Shown here in pieces: positions 1-8,283 of a stretch of DNA of 64,000 nt; within the stretch, counting starts at the first letter, position 1; the number at the start of each line of letters is the position of its first letter. The DNA is taken from contig CANFUT010000002.1 in assembly GCA_947450325.1 (NCBI GenBank), positions 124,001 to 188,000 on the forward strand, read 5' to 3'. The DNA comes from Flavobacteriia bacterium. Its GTDB lineage: Bacteria > Bacteroidota > Bacteroidia > Flavobacteriales_D > Crocinitomicaceae. Made by a program: the position numbers and the translations under genes. The notes beneath the pieces were generated by a model that saw nothing but the letters and a program-made list of their open reading frames with translations, did no database searches and was not told where the DNA came from.

Positions 1-1
1 A

Positions 2-472
2 ACAATTTCTCCAGGAAGAGTTTATCGCAACGAGGCAATTTCTGCACGTGCACATTGCTTTTTTCACCAAGTGGAAGGTTTATACATCGACAAAAATGTT
101 TCTTTCGCTGATTTGAAACAGACTTTGTTGCATTTTGCTCAAGAAATGTTTGGCGAAAAAGCGCAAATTCGCTTGCGACCATCTTATTTTCCATTCACCG
201 AACCAAGTGCTGAAGTAGATGTTTCTTGCTCAATCTGTAATTCTAAAGGATGCAATGTTTGTAAATATACTGGCTGGCTTGAAATTTTAGGATGCGGAAT
301 GGTAGATCCAAATGTTTTGGAAGCTGCTGGCATCGATTCAAAAGTTTACACGGGATTTGCTTTCGGAATGGGAATCGAAAGAATTACTCAATTAAAATAT
401 AAAGTCAACGATTTGCGTTTGTACTCTGAAAACGACATTCGCTTCTTGAAACAATTTACATCTGTATTATAA
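2..472 (+). CDS. pheS: Phenylalanine-tRNA ligase alpha subunit, 3' part
   Basis: The gene enters from the left edge; 156 C-terminal residues are visible in an open frame from base 2 to a TAA. PheS is the catalytic alpha subunit of the cytoplasmic alpha2beta2 enzyme that charges tRNA-Phe. The visible part holds the class II core: [21 protein letters not shown] (motif 2 region, shown here in part), then [15 protein letters not shown] and [10 protein letters not shown] (motif 3). Between them lies a four-cysteine knuckle, C-x2-C-x4-C-x2-C ([12 protein letters not shown]), where many proteobacterial PheS have a short loop. I infer that it could bind a metal. ytxJ follows 12 bases after the stop. 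Identification is firm; the N-terminal part lies outside the window. Confidence 0.96.
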   Translation, partial: TISPGRVYRNEAISARAHCFFHQVEGLYIDKNVSFADLKQTLLHFAQEMFGEKAQIRLRPSYFPFTEPSAEVDVSCSICNSKGCNVCKYTGWLEILGCGMVDPNVLEAAGIDSKVYTGFAFGMGIERITQLKYKVNDLRLYSENDIRFLKQFTSVL

Positions 473-484
473 TTTTTATCCAAC

Positions 485-856
485 ATGGGACTTTTTTCAA
501 AATCATCCGCTCCAATTTTTTCTTTTCCTTGGAAAGAAATATCTTCTGTTGAAGAATTCAATGAAATGTTGAACGCGCCGTCAGAGAAAGCAAAATTGTT
601 TTTCAAACACAGTACGCGTTGCAGTATTTCTTCCATGGCTTTGAAAGGCTTTGAAAGAGAATGGAATTTTTCTAACGATGATTTCGAATTGTTTTTTGTC
701 GATTTGATCGCACACAGAGATGTTTCAAACGCAATTTCAGAAATATCACATGTGGTTCATCAATCACCGCAAGTGGTAGTTTGGAGAAATGGTGAAGTGG
801 TTTATGATGCTTCTCACCACCACATTGACGCACAAAAAATTCAACAAACTATCTAA
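485..856 (+). CDS. ytxJ: Bacillithiol-system redox protein YtxJ
   Basis: This 123-residue cytoplasmic protein has a monothiol thioredoxin-like fold. YtxJ-family proteins are linked to bacillithiol redox chemistry in Firmicutes and Bacteroidota and are thought to act like monothiol bacilliredoxins or glutaredoxins. The only cysteine, Cys46, sits in KHSTRCSISSMAL, the family active-site motif. The C-terminal half (SPQVVVWRNGEVVYDASH) matches the strand pair and loop of the thioredoxin fold. The ATG at 485 lies 12 bases after pheS, so the two may be co-transcribed; the next gene starts 9 bases after its stop. The family assignment is good, but the physiological substrate is unknown. Confidence 0.88.
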   Translation: MGLFSKSSAPIFSFPWKEISSVEEFNEMLNAPSEKAKLFFKHSTRCSISSMALKGFEREWNFSNDDFELFFVDLIAHRDVSNAISEISHVVHQSPQVVVWRNGEVVYDASHHHIDAQKIQQTI

Positions 857-865
857 AATTTTGTC

Positions 866-1945
866 ATGAGAAAAATTTTATTTCTTTCTGTAACAGTTTT
901 AATATCAATTGGTTTTCAATCTTGCAACGAGCCCGTTGTAGAAGAGGAGAAAATACCTGCCGAATTTACTTTTGCTGATAATATCGCAGTGGTGTACGAT
1001 CAGGTCGTACCAGTTGGTTTTAAGGTGAATGAAAAAGATGTTTCCAAAATTGAATTGATTTTCAATGACAGTGTTTTTAAAACTTGGGCTAATCCTTCTG
1101 GAAAATTGTCGTTTGATTTAGATGCGAGTTTCTATGGTTTGGGTGCGAAATTATTAACTTTAAAATCTACATTGAAATCAGGTGAATCTTTTACAGACCA
1201 GCGTTTATTGAGAGTTTTATCAGATGTTGCTCCTGAACAATGGATAGTTTCAATTGTGCAGACTTTTCCTCATAATCCATTGAGTTTTACGCAGGGATTG
1301 GAATTCAGCAACGGTGAATTATTTGAAAGTACAGGCGATCCTAATCACGATGGCTCGACAATTGTTTCAAAAGTGAATCTAAAATCCGGAGCTACAATTG
1401 AGAAAAACGGATTAGATGCCAACTATTTTGGTGAAGGAATCACTATTTTGAACAACAAGGTTTACCAAATCACTTGGAGAGAACAAAAGTGTTTCGTGTA
1501 TGATAGCAAATCTTTGCAAATGAAGTTGAAAGATTTCACCTATACAGGAGAAGGTTGGGGACTTTGCAACGACGGGAAAAGTATCATCATGTCTGACGGA
1601 ACAGAAAGAATCACTTTCAGAAATCCAGAGACTTTTCAAATTGAAAAAACGATTGAGGTTTATGACCAAGTGGGACCAAGAGCGAAATTGAATGAATTGG
1701 AATACATAGACGGGAAAATTTACGCCAATGTTTGGATGTTAGATTTGATCTTGGTAATCGATCCTAATACCGGAAAAGTAATTGCAGAAATTGATGCTGC
1801 AAACATCTCTTCTGAAGGAAAAGGTGCTGGAGATGTTTTAAATGGAATTGCTTTCAATCCTGCAACCAAAAAAATCTATTTGACTGGAAAATATTGGAGC
1901 AAATTATTTGAAGTAAAAATTCAAGGCGAAGGCATGGCGATTTAA
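866..1945 (+). CDS. Glutaminyl-peptide cyclotransferase lipoprotein
   Basis: This 359-residue protein belongs to the plant/bacterial-type glutamine cyclotransferase family, a beta-propeller that converts N-terminal Gln of peptides to pyroglutamate. A lipoprotein signal peptide is visible (MRKILFLSVTVLISIGFQSC), with the lipobox cysteine at residue 20, so the protein should be anchored in an envelope membrane. Residues about 25-120 form an extra N-terminal segment with beta-rich character. The catalytic propeller follows, with FPHNPLSFTQGLEF and LFESTGDPNHDGSTI near its start and LNELEYIDGKIYANVW and VLNGIAFNPATKKIYLTGK near its end, all typical of the family. It lies 9 bases after ytxJ. Many Bacteroidota and T9SS cargo proteins carry N-terminal pyroglutamate after signal cleavage, which fits this role; that link is inference. 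Confidence 0.88.
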   Translation: MRKILFLSVTVLISIGFQSCNEPVVEEEKIPAEFTFADNIAVVYDQVVPVGFKVNEKDVSKIELIFNDSVFKTWANPSGKLSFDLDASFYGLGAKLLTLKSTLKSGESFTDQRLLRVLSDVAPEQWIVSIVQTFPHNPLSFTQGLEFSNGELFESTGDPNHDGSTIVSKVNLKSGATIEKNGLDANYFGEGITILNNKVYQITWREQKCFVYDSKSLQMKLKDFTYTGEGWGLCNDGKSIIMSDGTERITFRNPETFQIEKTIEVYDQVGPRAKLNELEYIDGKIYANVWMLDLILVIDPNTGKVIAEIDAANISSEGKGAGDVLNGIAFNPATKKIYLTGKYWSKLFEVKIQGEGMAI

Positions 1946-1963
1946 GTCGCAAGATTCTAAATT

Positions 1964-3091
1964 TTACTTCTTCGACAAAAATCCCCAATACGTTGAGCGA
2001 TTCAACGCATGAATAGAAGCTTCCGGATAAAAATTTTTGAAACTTGCAGGAAATTTAGGTTTTTTGCGTTTGTCCCAAATTGATTTATAAGCTGAAATCT
2101 TCTGATCTTTCACTTCGATAAAATCCATTTGTTGCTTCGTATGAGTGCGCCAAAATGAGTATTGACAGGGATTTTCTTGCTGCTGATTCCATTTGATTCG
2201 TTCCGAAATGAGCCAATTTTTCCAAAGCATATCGACATCATTTCTTAAGTCAATTTCGTTGAAATTTTTGATAATTGCATTTCGAATTCCATTGTCCACA
2301 AAATAAACACAATGCGTTTTTTTCAATTCGTATTTATGTCCATTGTAAAACGACGGAATCTTAATCAAAATAAATGCTTTTTCAAGCAAATCGATGTAAC
2401 GCTCAACTGTTTCGTTGTCCAAACCAGCTTTGAAGCCAATTTCGTTGTAGGAAATCGGTTCGCCAATTTGAAAAGCCAATGCTTGCAACATTTTGAGCAA
2501 TTTTTCAGCTTTGTTGATTCTTTCGTTTGGACTCAAATTTGTAAAAATGGCGTCTTCCAATAAATTGAGGAGAAAATTTTCAGCTTCAGCAGGATTTTCA
2601 AAAACTTGGGGATAATTTCCATAGATTAAACGTTGCGCGATGTTTTTGTCAAACTCAACAATGCCTTGTTGATTAGCTAATTCTTGAAAAAGCAGCGGAT
2701 ATAGTCGCAATTCTAATCCTTGCGTTTGCAAAACTTCGCGCAAAACTTCATCTAAAATCGGTTCGAACGAACAATTCAAAACCAAATTGATTGGATAATC
2801 TTTGAATAAAACCTCTTCAATAATCGTTTGTAAATGAATCAAATATTGCGCGTCTTGAATGACGATGTATTTGTAATTTTCAAAGATGGATTTCAAACTT
2901 GCTTCCGTCGGATTTTCTAGCGATTTTTTTGTTTTTTTCTGATTGGCGTCCAAGTGCAAAATTTCGTCAGGACTTGAAATCACATTTTCAATCAACTGCG
3001 TTTTGCCGACACTTTTAGGTCCAAGAAGCAATAGGATTTTGTTGTTTTCAATGTGCTGTTTTACCTTTTCTTGCAGTTGTCTTTCCATCAT
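1964..3091 (-). CDS. AAA-family ATPase with DUF4143-like C-terminus
   Basis: This is a 375-residue predicted ATPase of the archaeal/bacterial AAA_14-DUF4143 type. A Walker A motif (LGPKSVGKT) lies near residue 24-31, and a Walker B-like strand (YIVIQDAQYL) near residue 80. A winged-helix-like region follows (ISYNEIGFKAGLDNETVERYIDLLEKA, shown here as a landmark only). The C-terminus has an endonuclease-like fold signature (YSFWRTHTKQQMDFIEV). I chose the ATG at 3091 because upstream frame extension starts only with TTG and would place the start beside the promoter-like TATTTTTG. Members are widespread, often mobile or toxin-linked, and their function is not established. The gene converges on the cyclotransferase gene with an 18-base gap and no visible terminator. 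Confidence 0.82.
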   Translation of the reverse strand: MMERQLQEKVKQHIENNKILLLLGPKSVGKTQLIENVISSPDEILHLDANQKKTKKSLENPTEASLKSIFENYKYIVIQDAQYLIHLQTIIEEVLFKDYPINLVLNCSFEPILDEVLREVLQTQGLELRLYPLLFQELANQQGIVEFDKNIAQRLIYGNYPQVFENPAEAENFLLNLLEDAIFTNLSPNERINKAEKLLKMLQALAFQIGEPISYNEIGFKAGLDNETVERYIDLLEKAFILIKIPSFYNGHKYELKKTHCVYFVDNGIRNAIIKNFNEIDLRNDVDMLWKNWLISERIKWNQQQENPCQYSFWRTHTKQQMDFIEVKDQKISAYKSIWDKRKKPKFPASFKNFYPEASIHALNRSTYWGFLSKK

Positions 3092-3112
3092 TTTTTGAAA
3101 AAAAATTCTTTT

Positions 3113-3120
3113 CAAAAATA
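3113..3120 (-). promoter_or_regulatory. Candidate -7 element for the AAA ATPase gene
   Basis: On the minus strand the sequence reads TATTTTTG, an exact fit to the Bacteroidota -7 consensus TAnnTTTG, 21 bases before the chosen ATG. No convincing -33 TTG was found at the usual spacing. Confidence 0.4.
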
Positions 3121-3196
3121 CAGAAATTCGCAGTTTTACCTTGTTTTTTGATTGATTTTTGCGGAAATTGTTGATAAGTTTAGTTTTGGTGGACAG

Positions 3197-4435
3197 TTAA
3201 AATGTCACTACTCGGTCAAAGAATTTCTTGTATCTGTCTGAATTCATGAACTTATTTCCGCCGTAACAGGTCAATTTAAACAATTGATCTTTGTAGATAA
3301 AAACCCTGCGCCAACAATCGCCCAATCCGTAAATATTCGCGATTCCTTCGAATGCTTGAATGTCGTTGGAAACAATTATTTCTTGAATGTTGGAAGATTG
3401 AGAAGTGTAAAATAAATCGTCTACCTTATCACTTAAAGCTTCGGAATTATCAATAGGCAAAACTTCGATGATGTAGGTATTTCCTTGACCCATTTCTTGG
3501 TACACAATTTTGAAATTTTTCGAAGTTGTATCTGCTTTCGGCATTCCTCCAAAAACTGCTGAGAAATGATGTGCTGTATCTGAATATAAGTATGTATTGA
3601 ATTTGCGCAAAGTAATTTCTGACTTTGTTGGCTTGTCGGAAAAAGTCGCGCCCACTTGTCGCACGGTGTAACCTTTGTTTTTTAAAAGCTGAATTATTCC
3701 TTCTTTTCCTGCCAAATGTGCGGCGCCAACTGCTACAAACAAACTGTGTTTTTTGCAAAGTGAATCGATTCCTTTTGCCATCAAAACATTTCGATTGGTA
3801 ATCAACAAATTGTATGCATTCGCAGAAACGGCCAATTGTGCTTTCAAAGATTGACGCATTTGTTCAATATCTCCGCGTAAGTATGTTTGCAAAATATTTT
3901 CCTCACTCAATGAAAGTGTGCTGATGCTGAATTGTTTGTAATTTTGATACGTAATGTTTTCATACGCGTCCATTTGTGATTGCACACTTTCCAAAGGGAA
4001 AAATTTCTTGCCGCTGTTGTACGCAATTTGCTGAAAATAAGCATCCAAAAACTGTGGTCGACCATTTTCGTTTCCGTATTTGGTTGATGAAGCTTTTTTG
4101 TTGGATGTATAGGGTTTTCCGTTGGCGTCGATTTCCAGTTGAATTTTCTCGTCGCGGGAATCATATAAGGTAAATAAACTGTAGATATCTGCTTCTAAAA
4201 CAATCGCTTCTGCATTCAGAATGGCAGAAAATGTACTGTCGGAAAATTCAAACAATCTTGTATCGTTGGAATGATAACTGCCAAAAAGATAACTTGGTTT
4301 TTTGAGTCCTTTCCCAGTAATCTGCCAAAGCAATTGATTGTCAGGGTCATATTGCTGAGAAATTCCAAATACGCAAAACAGTCCAACGAAAACCGCTGAA
4401 AACAAATTTTGAATATGGAAGATTGATTTTACCAT
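3197..4435 (-). CDS. Exported TraB/GumN-family protein
   Basis: This 412-residue protein has an N-terminal signal peptide (a hydrophobic stretch about residues 8-26, FSAVFVGLFCVFGISQQ). The family signature follows: LLWQITGKGLKKPSYLFGSYH early, EAIVLEADIYS, and a C-terminal VAVGAAHLAGKEGIIQLLKN with a GxAHL-type core. These conserved Gly-His and Glu positions relate TraB/GumN to the erythromycin-esterase/Tiki fold, where metal-dependent protease activity has been proposed. Residues about 285-412 form an extra beta-rich domain with no family I recognise. The gene is on its own and lies about 80 bases downstream of the ATPase start on the same strand. The molecular function is unknown; export to the periplasm is inferred from the signal peptide. 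Confidence 0.8.
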   Translation of the reverse strand: MVKSIFHIQNLFSAVFVGLFCVFGISQQYDPDNQLLWQITGKGLKKPSYLFGSYHSNDTRLFEFSDSTFSAILNAEAIVLEADIYSLFTLYDSRDEKIQLEIDANGKPYTSNKKASSTKYGNENGRPQFLDAYFQQIAYNSGKKFFPLESVQSQMDAYENITYQNYKQFSISTLSLSEENILQTYLRGDIEQMRQSLKAQLAVSANAYNLLITNRNVLMAKGIDSLCKKHSLFVAVGAAHLAGKEGIIQLLKNKGYTVRQVGATFSDKPTKSEITLRKFNTYLYSDTAHHFSAVFGGMPKADTTSKNFKIVYQEMGQGNTYIIEVLPIDNSEALSDKVDDLFYTSQSSNIQEIIVSNDIQAFEGIANIYGLGDCWRRVFIYKDQLFKLTCYGGNKFMNSDRYKKFFDRVVTF

Positions 4436-4530
4436 CGAACTGATTCAATTGAGAGGAAAAACAGCAAATTAAGCGTCAATTACTACGAATGTAGTGAATT
4501 TTATGGTTTTGAAATATTTCTTCACATAAA

Positions 4531-5766
4531 TTATAAACCGATAATTCGCTCTATATGATTATCTCCAAACGCATAAGCCATATACGCCAACGACGGAATT
4601 TGTTTGGTTAAAATCAAATTTCCACTTTTTCCTAAACTGATTGTTCCATGCGTATCAGACAATCCCATGGCGTATGCCGCGTTGATCGTCAGTGCATTGA
4701 TTGCTTCTTCTGGTGTCAATTTCATTTTGATGCAAGCCAAACTCATGACCACGCCTAAATTTCCAGTTGGTGTTGTTCCTGGGTTGAAATCGCTCGCAAG
4801 CGCTACGGGTAAATTGGCTTCAATCAACCTGCGTGCATCACCGAATGGAATGGAAATGAAGTGCGAACAACTTGGCAAAAGTGTAGGCATGCATTCGGAA
4901 TTTTGCAATGCAACAATGTCATTTTCATCGATTTCTTCCAAATGGTCAACCGACAAGGCACCTAATTCAATTGCTTTTTGGATGCCGCCCATCACAGAAA
5001 ACTGGTTCACATGTACTTTGGGAACCAAGCCGTATTTTTTTCCTGCCAATAGAATTTCTTCCATTTCTTCGACAGAAAAATAATTTCTTTCGCAAAAAAC
5101 ATCGATGTAATCAGCCAATTTTTCTTCTCCGATTATTGGCAACATTTCGTCGATAATCAAATCAATGTATCCGCGGTGGTTTTCTTTGTATTCCTTTGGA
5201 AAAGCATGTGCGCCCAAAAATGTTGCTTTGATTGGAATTCCAGCCGTTTGCTTCAATCTCTGAATGACGCGCAATATTTTGATTTCAGCTTCGACTGATA
5301 AGCCGTAACCTGATTTGATTTCAATGGCGCCTGTACCATAAGATTTGAGTAATTCAACCCGATTCATTGCATCTTGGTACAATTCATCTTCAGTTTTTTC
5401 GCCCAATCTTCGCGCTGAATTGAGAATTCCACCGCCTTTCAACGCGATTTCTTCGTAAGTAAGTCCTTTGATTCGATCCACAAATTCTTCTTCGCGACTT
5501 TTTGCAAAAACCAAGTGTGTATGAGAATCGCAGAAGGCAGGCAAAACATATTTTCCGTCCGCATCAATGATTTCTAAATCTCTCCAATCAGCAATTCCGC
5601 CCCATTCTTCCATGGTTCCGTAATCAACGATGACATTGTTTTCAATCGCCAAATACGCATTTTCAATCACTGGAAGTTCAGCCATCGCTTTCCCCTTTAG
5701 CGTGTGAGCAAAATTTTCGCCAGCTTGAACAAGTCCTTTAATATTTTTGATCAGAATCTTAGACAT
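4531..5766 (-). CDS. hutI: Imidazolonepropionase
   Basis: This 411-residue amidohydrolase hydrolyses 4-imidazolone-5-propanoate to N-formimino-L-glutamate, the third step of histidine degradation in the cytoplasm. The metal-binding motif SHTHLVF (His82 and His84) is present, with IEIKSGYGLSVEAE, ATFLGAHAFPKEY, VDHLEEID and ASDFNPGTTPTGNL, all diagnostic of HutI. I set the start at the ATG at 5766. The frame stays open 12 codons further upstream, but that extension overlaps a promoter-like element and lacks family similarity. No hutH, hutU or hutG is nearby, so the pathway genes must be scattered or outside the window. It is transcribed divergently from gpsA, with a 156-base shared promoter region. 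Confidence 0.95.
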   Translation of the reverse strand: MSKILIKNIKGLVQAGENFAHTLKGKAMAELPVIENAYLAIENNVIVDYGTMEEWGGIADWRDLEIIDADGKYVLPAFCDSHTHLVFAKSREEEFVDRIKGLTYEEIALKGGGILNSARRLGEKTEDELYQDAMNRVELLKSYGTGAIEIKSGYGLSVEAEIKILRVIQRLKQTAGIPIKATFLGAHAFPKEYKENHRGYIDLIIDEMLPIIGEEKLADYIDVFCERNYFSVEEMEEILLAGKKYGLVPKVHVNQFSVMGGIQKAIELGALSVDHLEEIDENDIVALQNSECMPTLLPSCSHFISIPFGDARRLIEANLPVALASDFNPGTTPTGNLGVVMSLACIKMKLTPEEAINALTINAAYAMGLSDTHGTISLGKSGNLILTKQIPSLAYMAYAFGDNHIERIIGL

Positions 5767-5781
5767 ACTTTGATTTTGATA

Positions 5782-5789
5782 CAAATGTA
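5782..5789 (-). promoter_or_regulatory. Candidate -7 element for hutI
   Basis: The minus strand reads TACATTTG, matching TAnnTTTG, 15 bases before the hutI ATG. This supports starting hutI at 5766. No clear -33 element is visible. Confidence 0.45.
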
Positions 5790-5899
5790 GTGATTTTGGC
5801 AAATAGCGATTTTTGCTAGATTGATTTATTGACTTTTGGAATTAGTTTACTTTTTTGATTCGCACTTTCCGTGAGATACAATTTATACATCAATTTTAT

Positions 5900-5907
5900 T
5901 ACATTTG
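5900..5907 (+). promoter_or_regulatory. Candidate -7 element for gpsA
   Basis: TACATTTG matches the Bacteroidota -7 consensus and lies 15 bases before the gpsA ATG, giving a mirror arrangement with the divergent hutI promoter. Confidence 0.45.
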
Positions 5908-5922
5908 TACACGAACTAGCAG

Positions 5923-6921
5923 ATGGGTAATTCAAGAAAAATAGCAGTAATTGGTGGCGGAAGCTGGGCAACAGCTTTGGTTAAGATCTTGTGTAACAAC
6001 TTAGATACTGTCAATTGGTGGATGCGTGGTCAGGAAGCTGTAGATCATATCTTGAATTACAAGCACAATCCAAAGTACCTGCAATCTGTAGAGTTTAATT
6101 TGGATAAAATCAATGTTTCCAACGATTTGGAAGCGATTATTGCGCCTGCGGATATTGTGATCATTGCAACGCCTTCTGCTTTTTTGGTCAAGATTTTTGA
6201 AAATATCGATAAATCACTTTTTGAGGGAAAAATTGTTTTTTCTGCCGTGAAAGGAATTGTGCCAGAATACAATGCCATTCCAGCGCGATTTATTCACAAA
6301 ACATTTGGAACTCCATACAAGAAAATTGGAATTATCTGCGGACCTTGTCACGCGGAAGAAGTGGCTTTGGAGCGACTTTCATATTTAACCATTGCTTGTC
6401 AGGACGAGCGAATTGCGGGTGAAATGGCCAAATTGTTGGCTTGCAGATATATTAAAACAACTGTTTCAGACGATTTATTTGGCACGGAATTTTCGGCAGT
6501 TTTGAAAAATGTGTACGCTATTGCTTCGGGAATTTGCGCAGGTTTGGGCTACGGAGATAATTTTCAATCGGTATTAATCGCCAACGCCATTCAAGAAATT
6601 GAAAACTTCATCGATGAGGTGAGTCCCATTCATCGCGACGTAAAATCAAGTGCTTATTTAGGTGATTTATTGGTAACAGCCTATTCAAAATTCTCCAGAA
6701 ACCGCACTTTTGGGTACATGATAGGCAAAGGCTATTCAGTAAAAACCGCGCAGTTAGAAATGGAAATGATTGCTGAAGGTTATTACGCCGTCAAATGCGT
6801 TGTTGAAATCAACAAAAAGTTCCAAGTAGAAATGCCGATTGTTGAAGCGGTGAACAACATTCTCTACGAAAAAATTTCCCCAGTAATTGAAATGCGTATT
6901 TTGTCTGATAAGTTGAGCTGA
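5923..6921 (+). CDS. gpsA: NAD(P)H-dependent glycerol-3-phosphate dehydrogenase
   Basis: This 332-residue cytoplasmic enzyme reduces dihydroxyacetone phosphate to sn-glycerol 3-phosphate, the backbone for phospholipids. The Rossmann nucleotide-binding motif is IGGGSWATAL at residues 10-19. The family markers IICGPCHAEEVALERLS and EFSAVLKNVYAIASGICAGLGYGDN (given here as landmarks) contain the substrate-site Lys and Asn region. The C-terminal helical domain has GDLLVTAYSKFSRNRTFG, a classic GpsA signature. Length is normal. It stands alone, divergent from hutI. The sequence GPCHAEEV replaces the commoner GPSFAxEV, a variation also seen in other Bacteroidota. Confidence 0.96.
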   Translation: MGNSRKIAVIGGGSWATALVKILCNNLDTVNWWMRGQEAVDHILNYKHNPKYLQSVEFNLDKINVSNDLEAIIAPADIVIIATPSAFLVKIFENIDKSLFEGKIVFSAVKGIVPEYNAIPARFIHKTFGTPYKKIGIICGPCHAEEVALERLSYLTIACQDERIAGEMAKLLACRYIKTTVSDDLFGTEFSAVLKNVYAIASGICAGLGYGDNFQSVLIANAIQEIENFIDEVSPIHRDVKSSAYLGDLLVTAYSKFSRNRTFGYMIGKGYSVKTAQLEMEMIAEGYYAVKCVVEINKKFQVEMPIVEAVNNILYEKISPVIEMRILSDKLS

Positions 6922-7378
6922 TTTTTTTTTGAAGAAGACATTAGACTTGAGACCAAAGACATTAGACGAAGACTTTCTAATTATCTTATAGTTTGAAGGT
7001 TTGTTCTAAGCTTTTGGGAAAAAGTCCTCCCATTTGATTCCTATCGAAGGGGGAAGAGTGTTTAAAGTACAATTTTCTGAAAAATTTTGAGATAATCTAA
7101 AGTTGCGAAGCAAAAAGAAACTCTAGTCTGATAGTTGCGAAGCAATATTTCTAATGTCTTAAGTCTAATAGAGAAGCAAGTCTTTTTTTAAATATTATTT
7201 AGAATCTTTCTTATTTAGAAAATTTTTACGAAAAATGCGCTTTTAAATAATTGTTTTTATGAACTTTATGCCGTGTAAATTTGTCTATGAACAAAACAGT
7301 TTGAATTAACTTTTAATTTTAGATTTGTTGCTATGTTAATAAGTGCTAATTTTACACCTCAATTTTATTTGTAAACGT
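6922..7378. other. Intergenic region with short direct and inverted repeats
   Basis: There is no credible gene in these 457 bases. The sequence AAGACATTAGACTT (6935-6948), a second GACATTAGAC (6959-6968) and an inverted counterpart around 7151-7169 (CTAATGTCTTAAGTCTAAT) form a broken repeat. A 13-base direct repeat AGTTGCGAAGCAA occurs at 7101-7113 and 7133-7145. The last 60 bases carry the nuoA promoter region. The repeat looks like debris of a dispersed element rather than a regulatory site, but that is inference. Confidence 0.5.
7300..7327 (+). promoter_or_regulatory. Candidate nuo operon promoter
   Basis: TTTG at 7300-7303 and TAGATTTG at 7320-7327 resemble the Bacteroidota -33/-7 pair with a 16-base spacer, slightly short. 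This would give a leader of about 45 bases before the nuoA ATG at 7379. A second TAnnTTTG match, TAAATTTG at 7276-7283, is an alternative. Confidence 0.4.
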
Positions 7379-7744
7379 ATGTCAAGTGCTCAAGATTATC
7401 TGCCCCTCGTTATACAAGGCGTTGTAGCTCTGGGATTTGTGGTATCAGTTTTGATTGTAACTCACTTGTTGGGTCCACGTGTTCACTCCAAGAAAAAAGA
7501 TTCAAATTTCGAATGTGGAATCGAATCTGAAGGAAACGCCCGCTTTCCTGTATCTGTAAGGTATTTTTTGACGGCAATTTTATTTGTATTGTTTGATGTC
7601 GAAGTAATTTTCTTCTATCCGTATGCTGTGAACTTTAAGGCATTGGAATTGGAAGGTCTTTTGGCAGTAATTCTATTCGTAGCCTTCTTCTTGATAGGCT
7701 TTTTGTATGTATTGAAAAAAGGAGCATTAGAATGGGAAAAATAA
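7379..7744 (+). CDS. nuoA: NADH-quinone oxidoreductase subunit A
   Basis: This is a 121-residue inner-membrane subunit of complex I with three membrane helices (about residues 10-32, 62-82 and 88-110). The family loop ECGIESEGNARFPVSVRYF is clear between helices 1 and 2; this loop lines the quinone-site entry in known complexes. I chose the ATG at 7379 (MSSAQDYLP) over an in-frame GTG 36 bases upstream, because the extension adds no family sequence and would start close to the promoter. It is the first gene of a 14-gene operon, and its 3' end overlaps nuoB by 13 bases, which suggests translational coupling. Confidence 0.95.
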   Translation: MSSAQDYLPLVIQGVVALGFVVSVLIVTHLLGPRVHSKKKDSNFECGIESEGNARFPVSVRYFLTAILFVLFDVEVIFFYPYAVNFKALELEGLLAVILFVAFFLIGFLYVLKKGALEWEK

Positions 7745-8283
7745 CTGATGGAAAAGTTGAAACTATTGACTACCAAGGTTTTCAATTAACAACTTTAGAC
7801 AAAGCAATTGGTGCAGCCCGCGCCAACTCTATGTGGCCTTTGCCTTTCGCTACTTCTTGTTGTGGTATCGAATACATGGCAACCATGGGAAGTAACTACG
7901 ATTTGGCTCGTTTCGGAATGGAAAGAATGTCTTTCTCTCCACGTCAAGCCGATTTGTTGATCGTTGCAGGGACAATCTCTAAAAAATTAGCGCCGATTTT
8001 GCGTCAAGTTTACGAACAAATGGCTGAACCAAAATGGGTTTTGTCGGTTGGTGCTTGTGCTTCGAGCGGTGGAATTTTTGATACTTACAGCGTTTTGCAA
8101 GGAATTGATAGAATCATTCCGGTTGATGTTTACGTGCCAGGTTGCCCGCCACGTCCAGAACAAATCATCGACGGAATTATGAATATCCACGCTTTGGTTA
8201 AAGAAGAATCTTTGAGAAGAAGATATTCTGATAAATACAAATCGATGTTGAACGATTATAACATTGAAACAGATGTCAAATAG
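7732..8283 (+). CDS. nuoB: NADH-quinone oxidoreductase subunit B
   Basis: This 183-residue peripheral-arm subunit holds the terminal [4Fe-4S] cluster N2, which passes electrons to quinone. The four ligands are visible: adjacent Cys43-Cys44 (TSCCGIEYMA), Cys109 (VGACASSGG) and Cys138 (VPGCPPRPE). Length and motif order are those of canonical NuoB. The ATG lies inside the nuoA 3' end, and the stop overlaps the nuoC start, so nuoA-B-C form a tightly coupled block. Confidence 0.97.
   Translation: MGKITDGKVETIDYQGFQLTTLDKAIGAARANSMWPLPFATSCCGIEYMATMGSNYDLARFGMERMSFSPRQADLLIVAGTISKKLAPILRQVYEQMAEPKWVLSVGACASSGGIFDTYSVLQGIDRIIPVDVYVPGCPPRPEQIIDGIMNIHALVKEESLRRRYSDKYKSMLNDYNIETDVK

Noticed and set aside
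1964-3091. AAA/DUF4143 protein as part of a toxin-antitoxin or defence system
   Set aside because: No partner gene is adjacent; the neighbours are unrelated single genes.
7101-7145. Two copies of AGTTGCGAAGCAA considered as a CRISPR-like array
   Set aside because: Only two copies, short, with no regular spacers and no cas genes.
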